Shown piece after piece: positions 23,294 through 35,200 of a stretch of DNA of 64,000 nt. Each line of letters starts with the position of its first letter. Position 1 is the stretch's first letter. The stretch covers positions 8,272,518 through 8,336,517 of the forward strand of contig NC_065563.1 in NCBI RefSeq assembly GCF_022605725.1. Reading direction: 5' to 3'. The translations under genes and the position numbers were made by a program. The notes under the pieces are model-generated. The model was given only the letters and a program-made list of their open reading frames with translations. It was not told where the DNA came from and searched no databases. The DNA comes from Anthonomus grandis grandis. Taxonomy: Eukaryota > Arthropoda > Insecta > Coleoptera > Curculionidae.

Positions 23294-26200
23294 GTAATAT
23301 TTGGTTTACGTTATTACGATTGTTATTAATATTTATTTTGTTCCACACTTTGATGGCATCAAAATATTGTGGGAAGGTGGATATAGTTAAGTCTTCTTTG
23401 CTACCTACATCCTATATAGTGTTTTAGGTTATGTTTGTACCTTTTTCACATCATTTATATTAGCTACGTTTACAATGCGGGGAACTACCTATTAGGTCCA
23501 TGGATCAAATGAGAGACTATTTTTATTTAGTCCAGGATTATCTCTAGGATCAAAATTTCATTTGAAGGGAATTATCTCTAAATCTTTAAAAGTGTTATTG
23601 TTGTTTAAAATATTAAAAATAAACTTATTAATTTCTTTTTAATTTTTAATAAAATGTTGAACTTGTCATTTTGGTACTTAGATAGTATTTATACATAATA
23701 TAGTACTTATACAAAATAGGTCCTAGGTGTTGATACTGAACAAAAATTAATTTAATCTATCCTGTTTGGGAAGCATTAAATTTGCATATTAAATTTTAGT
23801 GTGCTGCCATTTACACTGAAAACATAGAATTATGACATCATTTTTATTCAGGTATTAAATATTTGGTATACACATTAGTCTGTTTACAAGTCGTGGATCT
23901 ATTAGGTCCATGGATCAAATAATAGACTATTTTTATTTAGTACAGCCTTGTTTACAAGGATTGATTTTGAGGGTTAAATTAGTCTAGAATTAACTCTAGG
24001 ATCAAAATGTCAGTTGAAGTGAGTTTAGACAAAGAATTATAGAACATAACCTCTAAATCTTTAAAAGTGTTATTGTTTAAAGATAGTAAAAATAAACTTA
24101 TAATAATTTCTTTAGTAGTAGTAGTAGTAGTAGTAGTTTATTGATGCGAGTAACATTACAGTCTTACACAAGTCACAAAATTAAACCAATAAAAGCAGTG
24201 TATGCAAAAAAATACAGTTCAATAATAATTGAGAGATTAAAAAAAAAAATTACATACCTATAAGTCAGTACACAAATTTAAAATGAAATACAAATAAAAA
24301 CATAAATATAGGTAAAAAAATAAAAACAAGTTACATGTTATTGAGTGAGAAGAGTTACCCCATAACATTACACCATATTAACTTAGACATTATGGAATTA
24401 ATTTTTGGAATGAAAAAATTCAAATTTTTGTCAAAAATGGTTCATTATAGTTCTTACTAATCAAATTAAATCATTTTTATTTTATCCAATTTTTTTAAAC
24501 CAGAATTTTTTTCAAAAAACTTGGGTCCTTTTAAAAGCTCACTAGTAATATGGGGTACTAATAATACAACTGAAACTTTTTAAATCATTTATGAAGATAA
24601 AATACTCTATAGTATGTATTTATGTTATACAGTAAGGTACTCCTTAAAGCAATCCTTGGGATGCCACATTTATGGAATCTATACTGCACTTTCTTGTGAC
24701 AATTGCCACATTTTGTTTGCTTCTCTTGATATATAATTAGATGGTCAATTCCATCATATTGCGAGTAGGCATGGGCATTATTTAATAATCTTGGGTGTCC
24801 CCTTTTTAAAGGTCTCTTATATGTTTCCAGGAAATTAGTGGCAATTGCTCTTCGGAATGTAAGTTGATCCATTTTCCCCCCTTGGAGTCGGTGAATTTGC
24901 CATGCATTTTGTACAGCCATATCAATACAGTGATAAAAGAGAGGAAAGTACCATTTCTTTCCTCAGATTGAGATTCTATATAGGGTCAATGTGCTAGTTC
25001 GCGACCAGTTAACTGAAATTTCAATTTCAAAACCTTATAGAAACTTAACAAATTTGAATATCTTAATAAGACTTATATTTTCTTAAAGCCGGAAAATTTG
25101 AGAATAGATATTATCAGCCATTTTATTTTCTGTTTTGATGTGATATAAAATATTCTTAAAAATATAGAAAAAGTGCCATTTTGCTAGTTTGCGACCACCC
25201 CTCACAATTCGCGACCATTTTTAGGTTAGTTTGCAACCACCTTTTTATAGTGAATATTCCTACATGGAAAGAGGGAAAAAAACTCAAGACAAAATAAAAT
25301 TTAATTTTTGAATTAAAAAAGGTACCTATATTTTAACAAAAATGAGATCTACCGACAACTAACAGTAATAATAATACAAAATAAAAAACAAACAATAAAA
25401 ATAAATAAAATTAATTCTCTAACTACTGGTACCGTACCTACGTAAGTAATGAAACAAAATGTAAAATTCTTATTTAAAAACAAAAAGGAACAAAAATCAT
25501 TATACCTATAATAGGTGCTTATTTTAAAATAAAAATATATATTAAGGTAACCACTTTAGCACTGATCACATTTATAATCTAAGGGATATCAAAAAATTCA
25601 GTGCATTTTTTATGGTACCATTTGTTGCAAAAATCAAAGCCAATGTTTTTCATATCTTCGTCTTCCGTATCACTGTTAAGTTCATTTGCACATAATGAAC
25701 AGGGAATTTTGGAAGTGTGTTCTGGTATATTCTCTTTGGTTTTTCTTGTTTTTTCTTTTTGTCTGGTTACTTCCTGTTGTTTTTTATTAGTTTTGCAATT
25801 TTTCTTTTTATAATATTCTCTCCATTTACTTGAAGATATGGCATTAGGGGTTTCAACCTTATTTCTATTCATATTTTTGCTTCTTTTTATGGGTTCTGGA
25901 TATTTAAGATGTTTATCAAAAACACAATCCACATTATCAGAAATTGTACTTTTTGATTAGATGTTCTCTCGCTAGTCAGTGGCATTAAAACTTTAATGGA
26001 TTTAGTTTTCACTTCTGCAGTACTGGGTAACTCGCCAACATCGGTTTGGATTTCATTAATGAATGTATCGTTAAAACAACTTGGAAGGCTTACATCAGGA
26101 ATACTTAATAGTGATGTATTTAGAGTGCTGTTTTGTTCAGATGGAGTTATAAGGTGTTTGGACGTTGATGGCTGGTCAGCAGGTTTCAAATTATCTACCA

Positions 26201-29200
26201 ATGATATATTAATTATTGAAGAATCCAAAGATTCAAGTTTCTCTCATTTGAATTTCAATCGGCAAAAAGTCTAATGGCCAATTATTATTAGAAGTGATAT
26301 GCTAAAGTAGCTAGATCCCTTGATGATAAATCATTAATTGAAGGAACCAATGGGTCAAGAGTATCTCTGGAGGGCTCTTGCTCTTTATTGAGGATTTCAG
26401 GCAAAAAGTTAGCTTCTGTTGGCCACTGAGAAGTGATGGCTGAAGTAGTTGGTTCAGCATTATCTTGATATTCATTAGTTAGTCTCTTCCATTTTTCTGG
26501 TGAAACGATATTATTTTCAAGCGCTGCTACTTCATTTAAAATTACTTCCACATTTACTCCATATGATTCAAGTTCCAGCCTTATTTTTTGCAATACTTTT
26601 TTTGTTGATCTTATGTCTCGCTGGTTAATGTGGTCAGAAGACCTTCGGTTTACCGTTTTTTTGGTGACATTTTCTAAAATATTTTTTACGCACTTTGTGT
26701 AGTCTACTGCATCGGGGTCAAAGGGGAAAAGGCCACACTTCCGAAATCCATTTTTAATAATGTCTACATAAACTTCTGGTTTTGAAATGACTTCATTAAA
26801 AACACTGCAAAAATTGGTTTTTGTAATAACGGAATTTATATTTTCGGGCCTACTTTGCCAGTCTTGAATGGTTTTTTTCCAGTCAGTTTTCAATGGTTTA
26901 AATAAACTGACATCTGCTGGCTGTAAAATATGGGTCGTATTGGGCGGAAGGGCATATAATATTATTTTATTCTCATCACACCAATCACTCAATGGTAAAG
27001 ACATATGTGATAGGTGACCATCCACAAAAAGAAGGATGGGTCTTTGAATATTGGTTTCAATTAGCCATTTATTGAAATCATTTACTATATATTCAAAGAA
27101 CACATCGGACGTCATCCATCCTTTATCGCTTTTTCCCAAAACCCAACCTGGGGGCATGCTTTCCACCACTGCTTTGGGCGGTCGTATATATGGAAATAAG
27201 ACTACAGGAGGAGCAATTTTACCACAAGCATTAAATGCTTAGAACATTGAAAGGCTAGAAGTAGCATGCCGTGGAACTATGGACAGGTTTGTTTGCTTGC
27301 AACATCTCTGATGCAATGATGCCAAATGCTTATAGAGAAATGGCAAAAATCACTTTATAATATCATAAAAATTTTCAGTTGTTTCCGAAGGCTCAAAACA
27401 ATACTACTGCTCCCCTTTAATAAAATATCAAGCATTTTTTTAAAATAAATTTGATAAAATACTCTATATCGAAGTCAATATTAACTTTAAATAAATGAAA
27501 ATAAAGTACGAAAAAACGAGAAAACGGTAATGGCATCGCAACGCCGCTCGATCGCATTGTTGTTGCCACTGATACAAGCACTCTCTACCAGTGACGTCGT
27601 CAACAAATATTTACCTGATAAATTTTTATTAATTATTATAGAGTTTGAGTATAAGTAATATTACCATTTATGAGCTATTTATGTGTTTTTTTTAACGGCC
27701 TTCGTTAGAGGAAGGTCCTAATAAAAGGCACCATTTTTGTCAAAGCATTTTTATGGAAATTAAATATTTTATTAATATTATAGATTTCTTAATAAATCAA
27801 GTTTTAAGACACAAATTATTAACATTTTGCAAAATTTTATTGTTATTATTATATTGGACAAAACTCAGTTTTACATCACTTACTTTATATAACATAATAT
27901 ATACTTCTATGGTGCTGACTTTTTCAAAGGGACGGTATTGATTCAGCGGAAAGAGTTAAAACTACAAGGATGTTCAAATTGTGAAGGAGTTGCAGGTTTT
28001 TTGTAGGTTATAAGATTTTTATTATGAGTATTTAGCCTGTACAATGGTTTTAAGACATTTAACAGTGACCTATATAATACCTAATACCAAATATTATATC
28101 ATATTAATTTATACTAAAAAACAAAGCTTACCTAAGAATAAAGACTATGTACAATAGATTAGATTAGTTTATTAGTAATAATATACAAACAAGCACTTTT
28201 ACAAGTCAAATAAAATATTAGTATGTTGGGCTTTTTCGAAAATCATGTTAATATTTCTTAAGTATTTTAATAATGACTTGAGACATCTAATTCAATTTCT
28301 TTGGGGCAAATTTGTTTATTGCAATCTTCGAATTTTAATTTTTTGTTCTTTATTTTTTTTTCCATAATTTGGTAACAAGTGATTTAGCTTTTGAAACGGT
28401 AGAATCATCAGTGCTTAGGTCCTCAGGATATCATTTTGATTTTACCCTAGAATAATATACATAAAAATATAGTATTGCCAAAATTAAAAAGAAAAAATTA
28501 AAAAAATGTATTATGATAATCCAATTGATCAATAAAATGTATGTTATTATAAAGAATCTTTGTAATATCAGACATTTGATTAATTGCATTTAATTAAACA
28601 AATATAACACAATAAAATACTATATCACTTTTAAATAAGATATATATAGAATAGGATGATACATGGCATAAAACTAGTAGTCTATTTTGAGTGTATTTTT
28701 ACCTTTTCCTTGGCAGAGTCAGGGAATGTGTAGCAGTTAAACAAAAACGGCTTGGATGAGAAATAGTAATTGTTGACCTAGACCCCACGGTTACTGTAGA
28801 ACTATTAATCTCAGATGCAGTTATTGTTGATGATGAATGATCAGATCTGTAATTATACAAAATTTGGTGTATCAAGAATATTAATCTATTTTAATTATCC
28901 ATACTTGTCTATATTAGCTTCACTGTTTGTACTATATACCATTTTGGAAGCTAAAGAAGTTTTTGCACTCTTCAGGAAAGCTACCCCTGCAGCTTTGAAG
29001 GGTAAATCACTTGGTAAATTAACTGAATTATTGGCTGCTGTATTTTTAACCAGTGCATCAGAAATCCTAGTAAAAAAATAGTTTTACATACATACCTAAT
29101 TTAATAAGTATTAGGTATAAATAAAGCTTATATGAGTAACACTAATCCTTTTTTTGACAATTTTTTTATACTAGAAAAATATATTTAAAAAAAAATTACC

Positions 29201-32200
29201 TTTGAGGTAGAGCTGATTTTTTTAATAAAGTCTGGCTACTGATAATATTATCTTCCTTATATAAGAAATCACTTCTAAGGATGTGATCTGAACAAACAAA
29301 TATGTTCTGTTTAATTGTGTTGATTTCCATTAGTGAAATCCATTGTTCCCTTTGGGCATAAGGCAATCTATGATAAGTATTTGATATTTATTCAAAAAGC
29401 AAAAAAAATTACAGTAATGAATTAATATGTGGTGCCAATTACTATATATATTATTGTAAGTTGCAATATGATAAAACAAAAAAAAATTATCGACCAAATT
29501 TTAGGGAAAGACAAAATTAACTTTATACATAGATATCAATATCTAAATAAATTTCAAAATTCTTTAAAGGCAATAAAAAATTAATAATTTCATCTATCTA
29601 CCTAATGTCTATATTAAAAAAACATAACTATACATAGATAGGTACATGGGTATTAGGTATGCCTTCTTTCTGCCAAAACAACAAAAAAAATATATAAAAT
29701 CCTGTAATAAAACCAGGGACAAAATTCTAGTTTTATATTTTTTATAGCCTATTGATAGATGAATATGTTCAAAAAAATATTTAGATTTAAAAATATAAAT
29801 ATTTTGATATTTTACGCACACTTTCACATTCAAGTTTTTATTAGGTTCTATCCCCTATTCTACGTTTATGATGATGGTTACCCCATGATGTGATGTTATG
29901 AAAGTATCGGTACTTACTTGTGAAAAGATCGGCTTGAATCACCTTTTTATCATAATGCGGCACAAACGACACAAGTTTTTCCCATCCTAGTAATTTAAAA
30001 AAACACTAAAATCTGGCCTTTTTCCTTTTGAAACCGAAAATTAAAGAAAATACACGAATCCCGAAAATAAACAAAAAGCTGTTTGACAGATGACACTACG
30101 CGTATGGCTCAGGCGCTTAAGCTTCGGTGTTGTCGCTTCAAATTTTTTAGAAGCAGTTTTAGGGATAATAATGTTAATAATTTTGTTTTTTTTTGGTTTA
30201 AGGATACTATATTTATTCTTAAAATAGGTTAATTGTAGTATTTATACTTTTTATTTTAAATTTTCCTATAAAATACAACACAAATAAGTTAAATTAACGT
30301 TATAATGGTTGTTAAAATATAGCTAAAAATTTCCTCCGTTGGAAATTTGCGTCGACTTGACAACAGAGAATAGGCAAATATGTTTGTAAACAAAACACCC
30401 CTCTTGCCCCTGTGCACATGTTGGACTCAAACAAAGTTATTGTTTACTAATTCTAGCCTTTCAATGTTCTAAGATTAAATGTTATCAGCACAGTAATATT
30501 TTCTTTTTCGTTGCCTTTATTTACGATATATAAATTCTTTTATCCTTTTGGCCCTAAAATTTTTCCACTCTTGGGGCAGAGTGAAAAACCGGACTCGTCT
30601 CCATTAAATATCCTGGTTGAGTCTTTAAGAATATCTAAGTAATTCATTTCCAAAAGATATTTATGTAATTCTCTGAACCATTTTCGAATGCTCTCTTTGG
30701 TTACAAGAGCTCATGCTTTAGTAATATTTTCAGCTTGTCTAAATGATATCTCTGGATTTCTTCTTAAAAATCCTTTGTACCATGTTTCTCCAGGCAACTT
30801 ACTTTGATTAAATATTGCTTTGTTTGATCAGCTGCAATTCTCGCTACAGTATGCATCAATAATTATTTTGAGATTGGAAATCCACATTTTGCAATGTTAT
30901 CACCCAGTCCTTAATCTTTTTTTCTCCTTCTTCGGTTAATAATAGAGGTGGGCCAGGTTTTTTAAGAGATTCGGAGCTTCTTCCGGCAAGTCTATCAAGA
31001 AGTGTTTGGAATTTTATAAAATCGGCTGGCCTCCCTTATTTTCATCGTTTTATTTCTTATAGCAGAAAGTGCTTTTAGCAAATCTTCGCTGCTATAGTTT
31101 TTTTTCATTTTTGAAACCTTTTTTATTATATTTTTTAAACTATTCTTTGCTACTGATTGCTTTATGCTTTTTCTGGGTGCCACTGAAAAAAAAAATCCTA
31201 AATGTTAGTGAGATCAAGTTGTTACCTAAATCTCTGTGGTCGTAAAAATAAAGATCATAACTTATTTACTTAAAAAATTATCTGAATTCGTGACCAAAAT
31301 TTCCCATAAGAAAAACATGGTGGTCGCGAATTAGATCTATTTAATCCAGATTTTCGACCACTAAATTTAACAAATATATATTTAACTTTTTTACAATATT
31401 TAAATAAAAAATGGTGGTCGCAAACTTAAAAATAAACACATTATTTTATATTTTACTAATAACTGAAAACAAAAAGTCGCATTGTTGCATGAAAAAATAA
31501 ATCTACTATAATAATCAATTATTTTCTAACAAGTTTCACAATTAGAAAAGAAATTACTTACTATTTTCTGTGTCTGCAACACTAGCAAATTTTACATACA
31601 CGTGACTTGACTCAATGAACTCTCAACAGTGACTGTTTAAATGATTTTTAAATGCTAGACGGTTTACATCCCCACCAAAAATTTTCCGGTTTATGTTCTC
31701 TTCAAGGGTTATATGCAGCAACTTTGCTGTTTTAGATAAAAAATAGTGAATTATTTAATATTTATTTTAGATTAAAGCCAAAAGTGGACGCGAACTAGCA
31801 CTGGTCGACGAACTGGTACATTGACCCTAGTCCGATGTTTTGATCAGACCGATCAACTCCGCCCATTTTTGCATTATAGCTTGTGATCAAATCTGGTTGA
31901 TCGACTAATATTATCTTTTTTTCTTTCTGAGAATACCGTTTTACTTGCCAAACAGGCTCAGAGGAACATGCATTACTAGCTATCGATACAACATTATTGT
32001 CATTCCAAATACATACATATATTTTGGAAGCATTAGACATATCATAGGAGCTTTCAAATTTGCCCCTTTTAGACTTTTTTAAAATCTTTGATGATGGTAT
32101 AGGACATAAACCAAGCCTATTTTCTCTAATAGTACATGTAGCTTTTACACCTCTCTGAGTGAGTACGTCTAATAATGGAAGGCTCGTAAAAAAATTATTA

Positions 32201-35200
32201 AAGTAAAAATGAAAATTTAAGTTTACTTTTGATGTATATAGCAAATCGTAAAATTACACCAGGGCCAAGTCTTTATAAGATTGAGCAGGCTGCTGAATAA
32301 ATAAACCCTGATGTGGTTCAAACCATGCTACATAACCTAGTCTGGTTGATCCCACCCAAAATTTGTAGCCCCAGCGAATAGGTTTTCCGCGTATAAACTG
32401 CTTGGTTGGATGACGCCCATAATAGGGGACCATAGCCTCATTAATACAGTAATTTCCTTCATTCGGAGAAAATAACATAAAACGCTGATTTAAAGCATTG
32501 AAGAGATGCTTCATTTTAGAAATTTTATCAATTTTATTGAGATCGTTATTGTAGCAGCAATGAATGTTTTTCATTATATATGTAAATCTATCACGAGACA
32601 TTGCGGAAACAATTAATTCGAGCAGTCTCCCAATACATAAATTGTTTTCGTGCTCTAATGTATAGCCACTAATCATCAAAATACCAATGAAGCACTGTAT
32701 TTCATCAACGTTTATATCTGCAGGACGGTTATTTTGGCTGCAATAATTATTAGTATAGAGATGCAAGAGATGTAAAACATCATTATTAAAAAATAGTTTA
32801 AATAGATTCAAAGGAGAAATATTATTTGGAGGTTCGACTGGGTTTAAAAAATTAGGAAAATCGTTAAGAGCAGCATTGTTAATCCATGAAATTGATTTGG
32901 CTGGTGTTATAATCTCCCTTTGGGCTTTCCTAACATTTGAAACAAATTTGGTCTTGCCACAAAGTACTGAGAGAGAAACATCCTCGTCAGAATCCACCTC
33001 CTCTTTATCACCCCTTTTGAAGATCAGTATGACCCTGCTAACCTTAGATTTTCTGGAAAAAGCCCTTGTTCAAAACAAGTTGAAAATTAAGGTCAATGGT
33101 ACAACTAGAATGTCCTTGGTGTGTCTTATTATAGCACTGTTTTATTGGTAAACGTCAACTGCCCTAGAATGTTTTAAACTGTTTATTGCTTCATTAACCT
33201 CACTTGGAGTAATATGGGACTAAGAAAAAAAGAATTGGGGCATGAAGGCATAGGAAGTGTAGAGAAGTGGATATTTGGATCTGGAATTTTTTTAATGATA
33301 TTGTGAGCAATGGTGGCAAAGAAGTTGTTAAAGGTTTGAGGATCAATACAAATTAAACCACTGTTGTTACAACTATTATTAGACTCAAAATTAATTAGTT
33401 TCCACTTTACTTTGTTTTACTTTACTTTTTTTTCCACTTTACTTTGTTTGGTGAGTTGGAAATAAAAGTCTGATAAGCAATTCTTTTGGTTTCCTCTAGA
33501 TGCTTCCTGTATAATCTTCTGATGTGCCGATAGGCTTTCATAGATTCTTCATTACCAAAGAAATCAGCTTTTCAAGGCTTAAGCTTGTCCTCTGTATTTT
33601 CTTTATTTTCGTGTACAAAAATAAAAACCTTGTAAGCTAACATTCAATGAAATGTCAAACTTGTCATTTTGGTACTTCAAAATAGGTCCTAGGTGTTTAC
33701 ACCGAAAAAAACTAAATTTAATCTACCCTGTTTGGGAAGCATCAAATTTGCTTTTCAAATTTTAGTGTGCTGCCGTTTACACTGGAAAAAATGGTCCTCA
33801 TGATGTCATTTGATCCAAATATAAAATATTTGGTACCTCCGTTGTGAATGAAGCTATTGATACTAATCTTATGAAGCTGGAACGGAAAATTTAACTTATA
33901 AAAGTCCAGGTTTTCTATTTATATGGTACTCAATTTATAACTGTCTATTTTTTTACTATAAAATGTCATAACAGAAAACAATCTAAAAATACTACATTTT
34001 TTTCAACTTATTTTACCTATTACCAACTTATTTTACATGAACGTTTTTTTTTTTTTTTTTTGTATCAGGGTGGAACCTCTATTTACTCATAAAAATTAAG
34101 ATTTATCTAGAAGTGAAGTATAGCGGGTTAAGGACAGAAATCAAACCTCAAGATTTGAAATTAGCCGACGTTTCGACGTTTATTTACGTCTTTTTCAAGG
34201 CTGAAAAAGATACAATTGGTACAAAATGGTGAAAGCAATAGTTATTAATATAATAGTTAAGTAACCACCAAACAAAAACACAAATAAAACGGAGAACAAA
34301 GCATAAAAGTTAAAATTAACTATTGCTTTCACCATTTTGTACCAATTGTATCTTTTTCAGCCTTGAAAAAGACGTAAATAAACGTCGAAACGTCGGCTAA
34401 TTTCAAATCTTGAGGTTTGATTTCTGTCCTTAACCCGCTATACTTCACTTCTACATCTATTGGAGGGACGCTAATTTTTGTACCATTAAGATTTATCATT
34501 TTAAAGATGCTCAATTAATACCTTATCTCAATTTTTGACTGTGAAACCTCAAAAAGGATAACATAACCTAAAAATATTTAAGAGGGAGTGGAAGAGTAGC
34601 AAAGTAGTTAGTCGAGTAAACCTAATGAACGTTTTTTGAGTATAAAATGATCCCTAGATTTTTTCAGCCATTAATTGGTTTAATTCTCATTGGCCAGCAT
34701 AAAAAGTTAAGTCGAAAGGGGATTCTCATCTTTTTTACTTGATTAAACCAATTTTCTGGACAAAGTACTTGGTCATGCAAAAATTAGCCTTAGAGTCTAG
34801 CAAGAGGAGTTCAGTGTCAGAAGATGAGGATCCAGCCTTGAAAAATCAACCTTTTGGAAGTAAATGGGGAATTCAAAAAGTTCAAAGGTTGATTTTCAGT
34901 AAGGCAGGCAAGCAATTATTAAAAAATGAAGTGGGTGGCCTTGGCAAAAAAAAGCATTAACATTGTTTTTAACATTTAGGTGCACTGGAGCCATACAGAG
35001 CCATGGTAGTCGCACATATATAGGCACCTATTTGTAGAGTTCTGAAGAAGTTCACTTTATTATATGAAAATCCAATAGAATTTACTCTGATTAAGTTAAC
35101 AAAATAATCCTATTGGGGTTTCATATAATTTCAGTTGATTTCTTTATGGGCAACTTGTGTATCTTGACAGCATTTTTTCCTGCTGTTTTCTTAAGATTGT

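Larger units (their letters stand above)
25579..31183 (-). pseudogene. pogo/Tigger-like DD35D transposase, interrupted
   Basis: N-terminal Psq-type helix-turn-helix (KNYSSEDLLKALSAIRNKTM, 31183-30995), entered through an acceptor at 31185, so the ATG may be split by an intron. The catalytic core starts with NGDESGFSLCPKSGKILG (about 30590) and runs to ENITVLITFN, where the P-like element cuts it (30474). It resumes at 27229 with ACGKIAPPVVLFPYIRPPKA and LLFVDGHLSHMS followed by LQPADVSLFKP; 35 residues separate the last two Asp. The C-terminal part (25932-25579) ends in a PHD-like zinc finger (CSLCANEL, FCNKWYHKKC). Stops and shifts occur near 26275 and 25935. Confidence 0.8.
24983..31827 (-). 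mobile_element. pogo-like DNA transposon inserted at TA of piggyBac
   Basis: The ends are GGGTCAATGTGCTAGTTCG at 24983 and, inverted, GGGTCAATGTACCAGTTCG at 31827. The flanking TA is at 24981-24982 and 31828-31829. The motif TTCGCGACCA and variants recur in both ends (about 24995, 25185, 25208, 25232 and, inverted, 31286, 31320, 31410, 31790), as expected for transposase-binding iterons. The true element is about 3.6 kb once the P-like insertion is subtracted. Confidence 0.85.
24585..32997 (-). pseudogene. piggyBac transposase no. 2, interrupted
   Basis: N part 32997-32254 (acidic start MDSDEDVSLS, then YCINEAMVPYYGRHPTKQFI with RGKPIRWGYKFW). A frameshift near 32255 leads into 32244-31830 (YFNNFFTSLPLLDVL, MGGVDRSDQNIGL). 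After the pogo insertion the frame resumes at 24980 with YRISI, a stop (TGA), GKKWYFPLFYHCIDMAVQNA, and ends with a Cys-rich C terminus (CGNCHKKVQY). Removing the insertion and one TA gives GLYRISI in frame. It differs clearly from piggyBac no. 1, so it is another family. Confidence 0.85.
24320..33006 (-). mobile_element. piggyBac element no. 2, split by a pogo-like insertion
   Basis: The transposase is on the minus strand in two parts, either side of 24983-31827. Outer limits are approximate because no TTAA-flanked termini were identified. Confidence 0.55.
24115..33597 (-). mobile_element. 5'-truncated LINE forming the outer shell of a four-level nest
   Basis: The minus-strand LINE ends in a TAG/CTA trinucleotide tail at 24115-24140. 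TTTCTTTA at 24107-24114 recurs at 33598-33605, flanking the whole block. LINE coding sequence survives at 33007-33597 and its probable 3' UTR at 24141 to about 24400. piggyBac, pogo-like and P-like elements sit inside. The junction with piggyBac near 33000 lacks TTAA, so part of the LINE has been lost. Confidence 0.6.

Noticed and set aside
24115..24140. TAG microsatellite
   Set aside because: Better explained as the 3' tail of the minus-strand LINE, because it abuts the TTTCTTTA target duplication.
28815..29081. Plus-strand 88-codon frame
   Set aside because: It overlaps minus-strand exon-like pieces of the P-like element that agree with the THAP gene order.
33001..33006. LINE and piggyBac frames joining into one fusion protein
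   Set aside because: The two proteins are adjacent parts of different elements; the join reflects an insertion or deletion border, not a designed fusion.
34329..34514. Minus-strand open frame
   Set aside because: It lies within the inverted repeat and reads through palindromic non-coding sequence.
34739..34960. Candidate extra exon or small gene in intron 2
   Set aside because: No splice sites in phase with the neighbouring exons and no recognised protein family.
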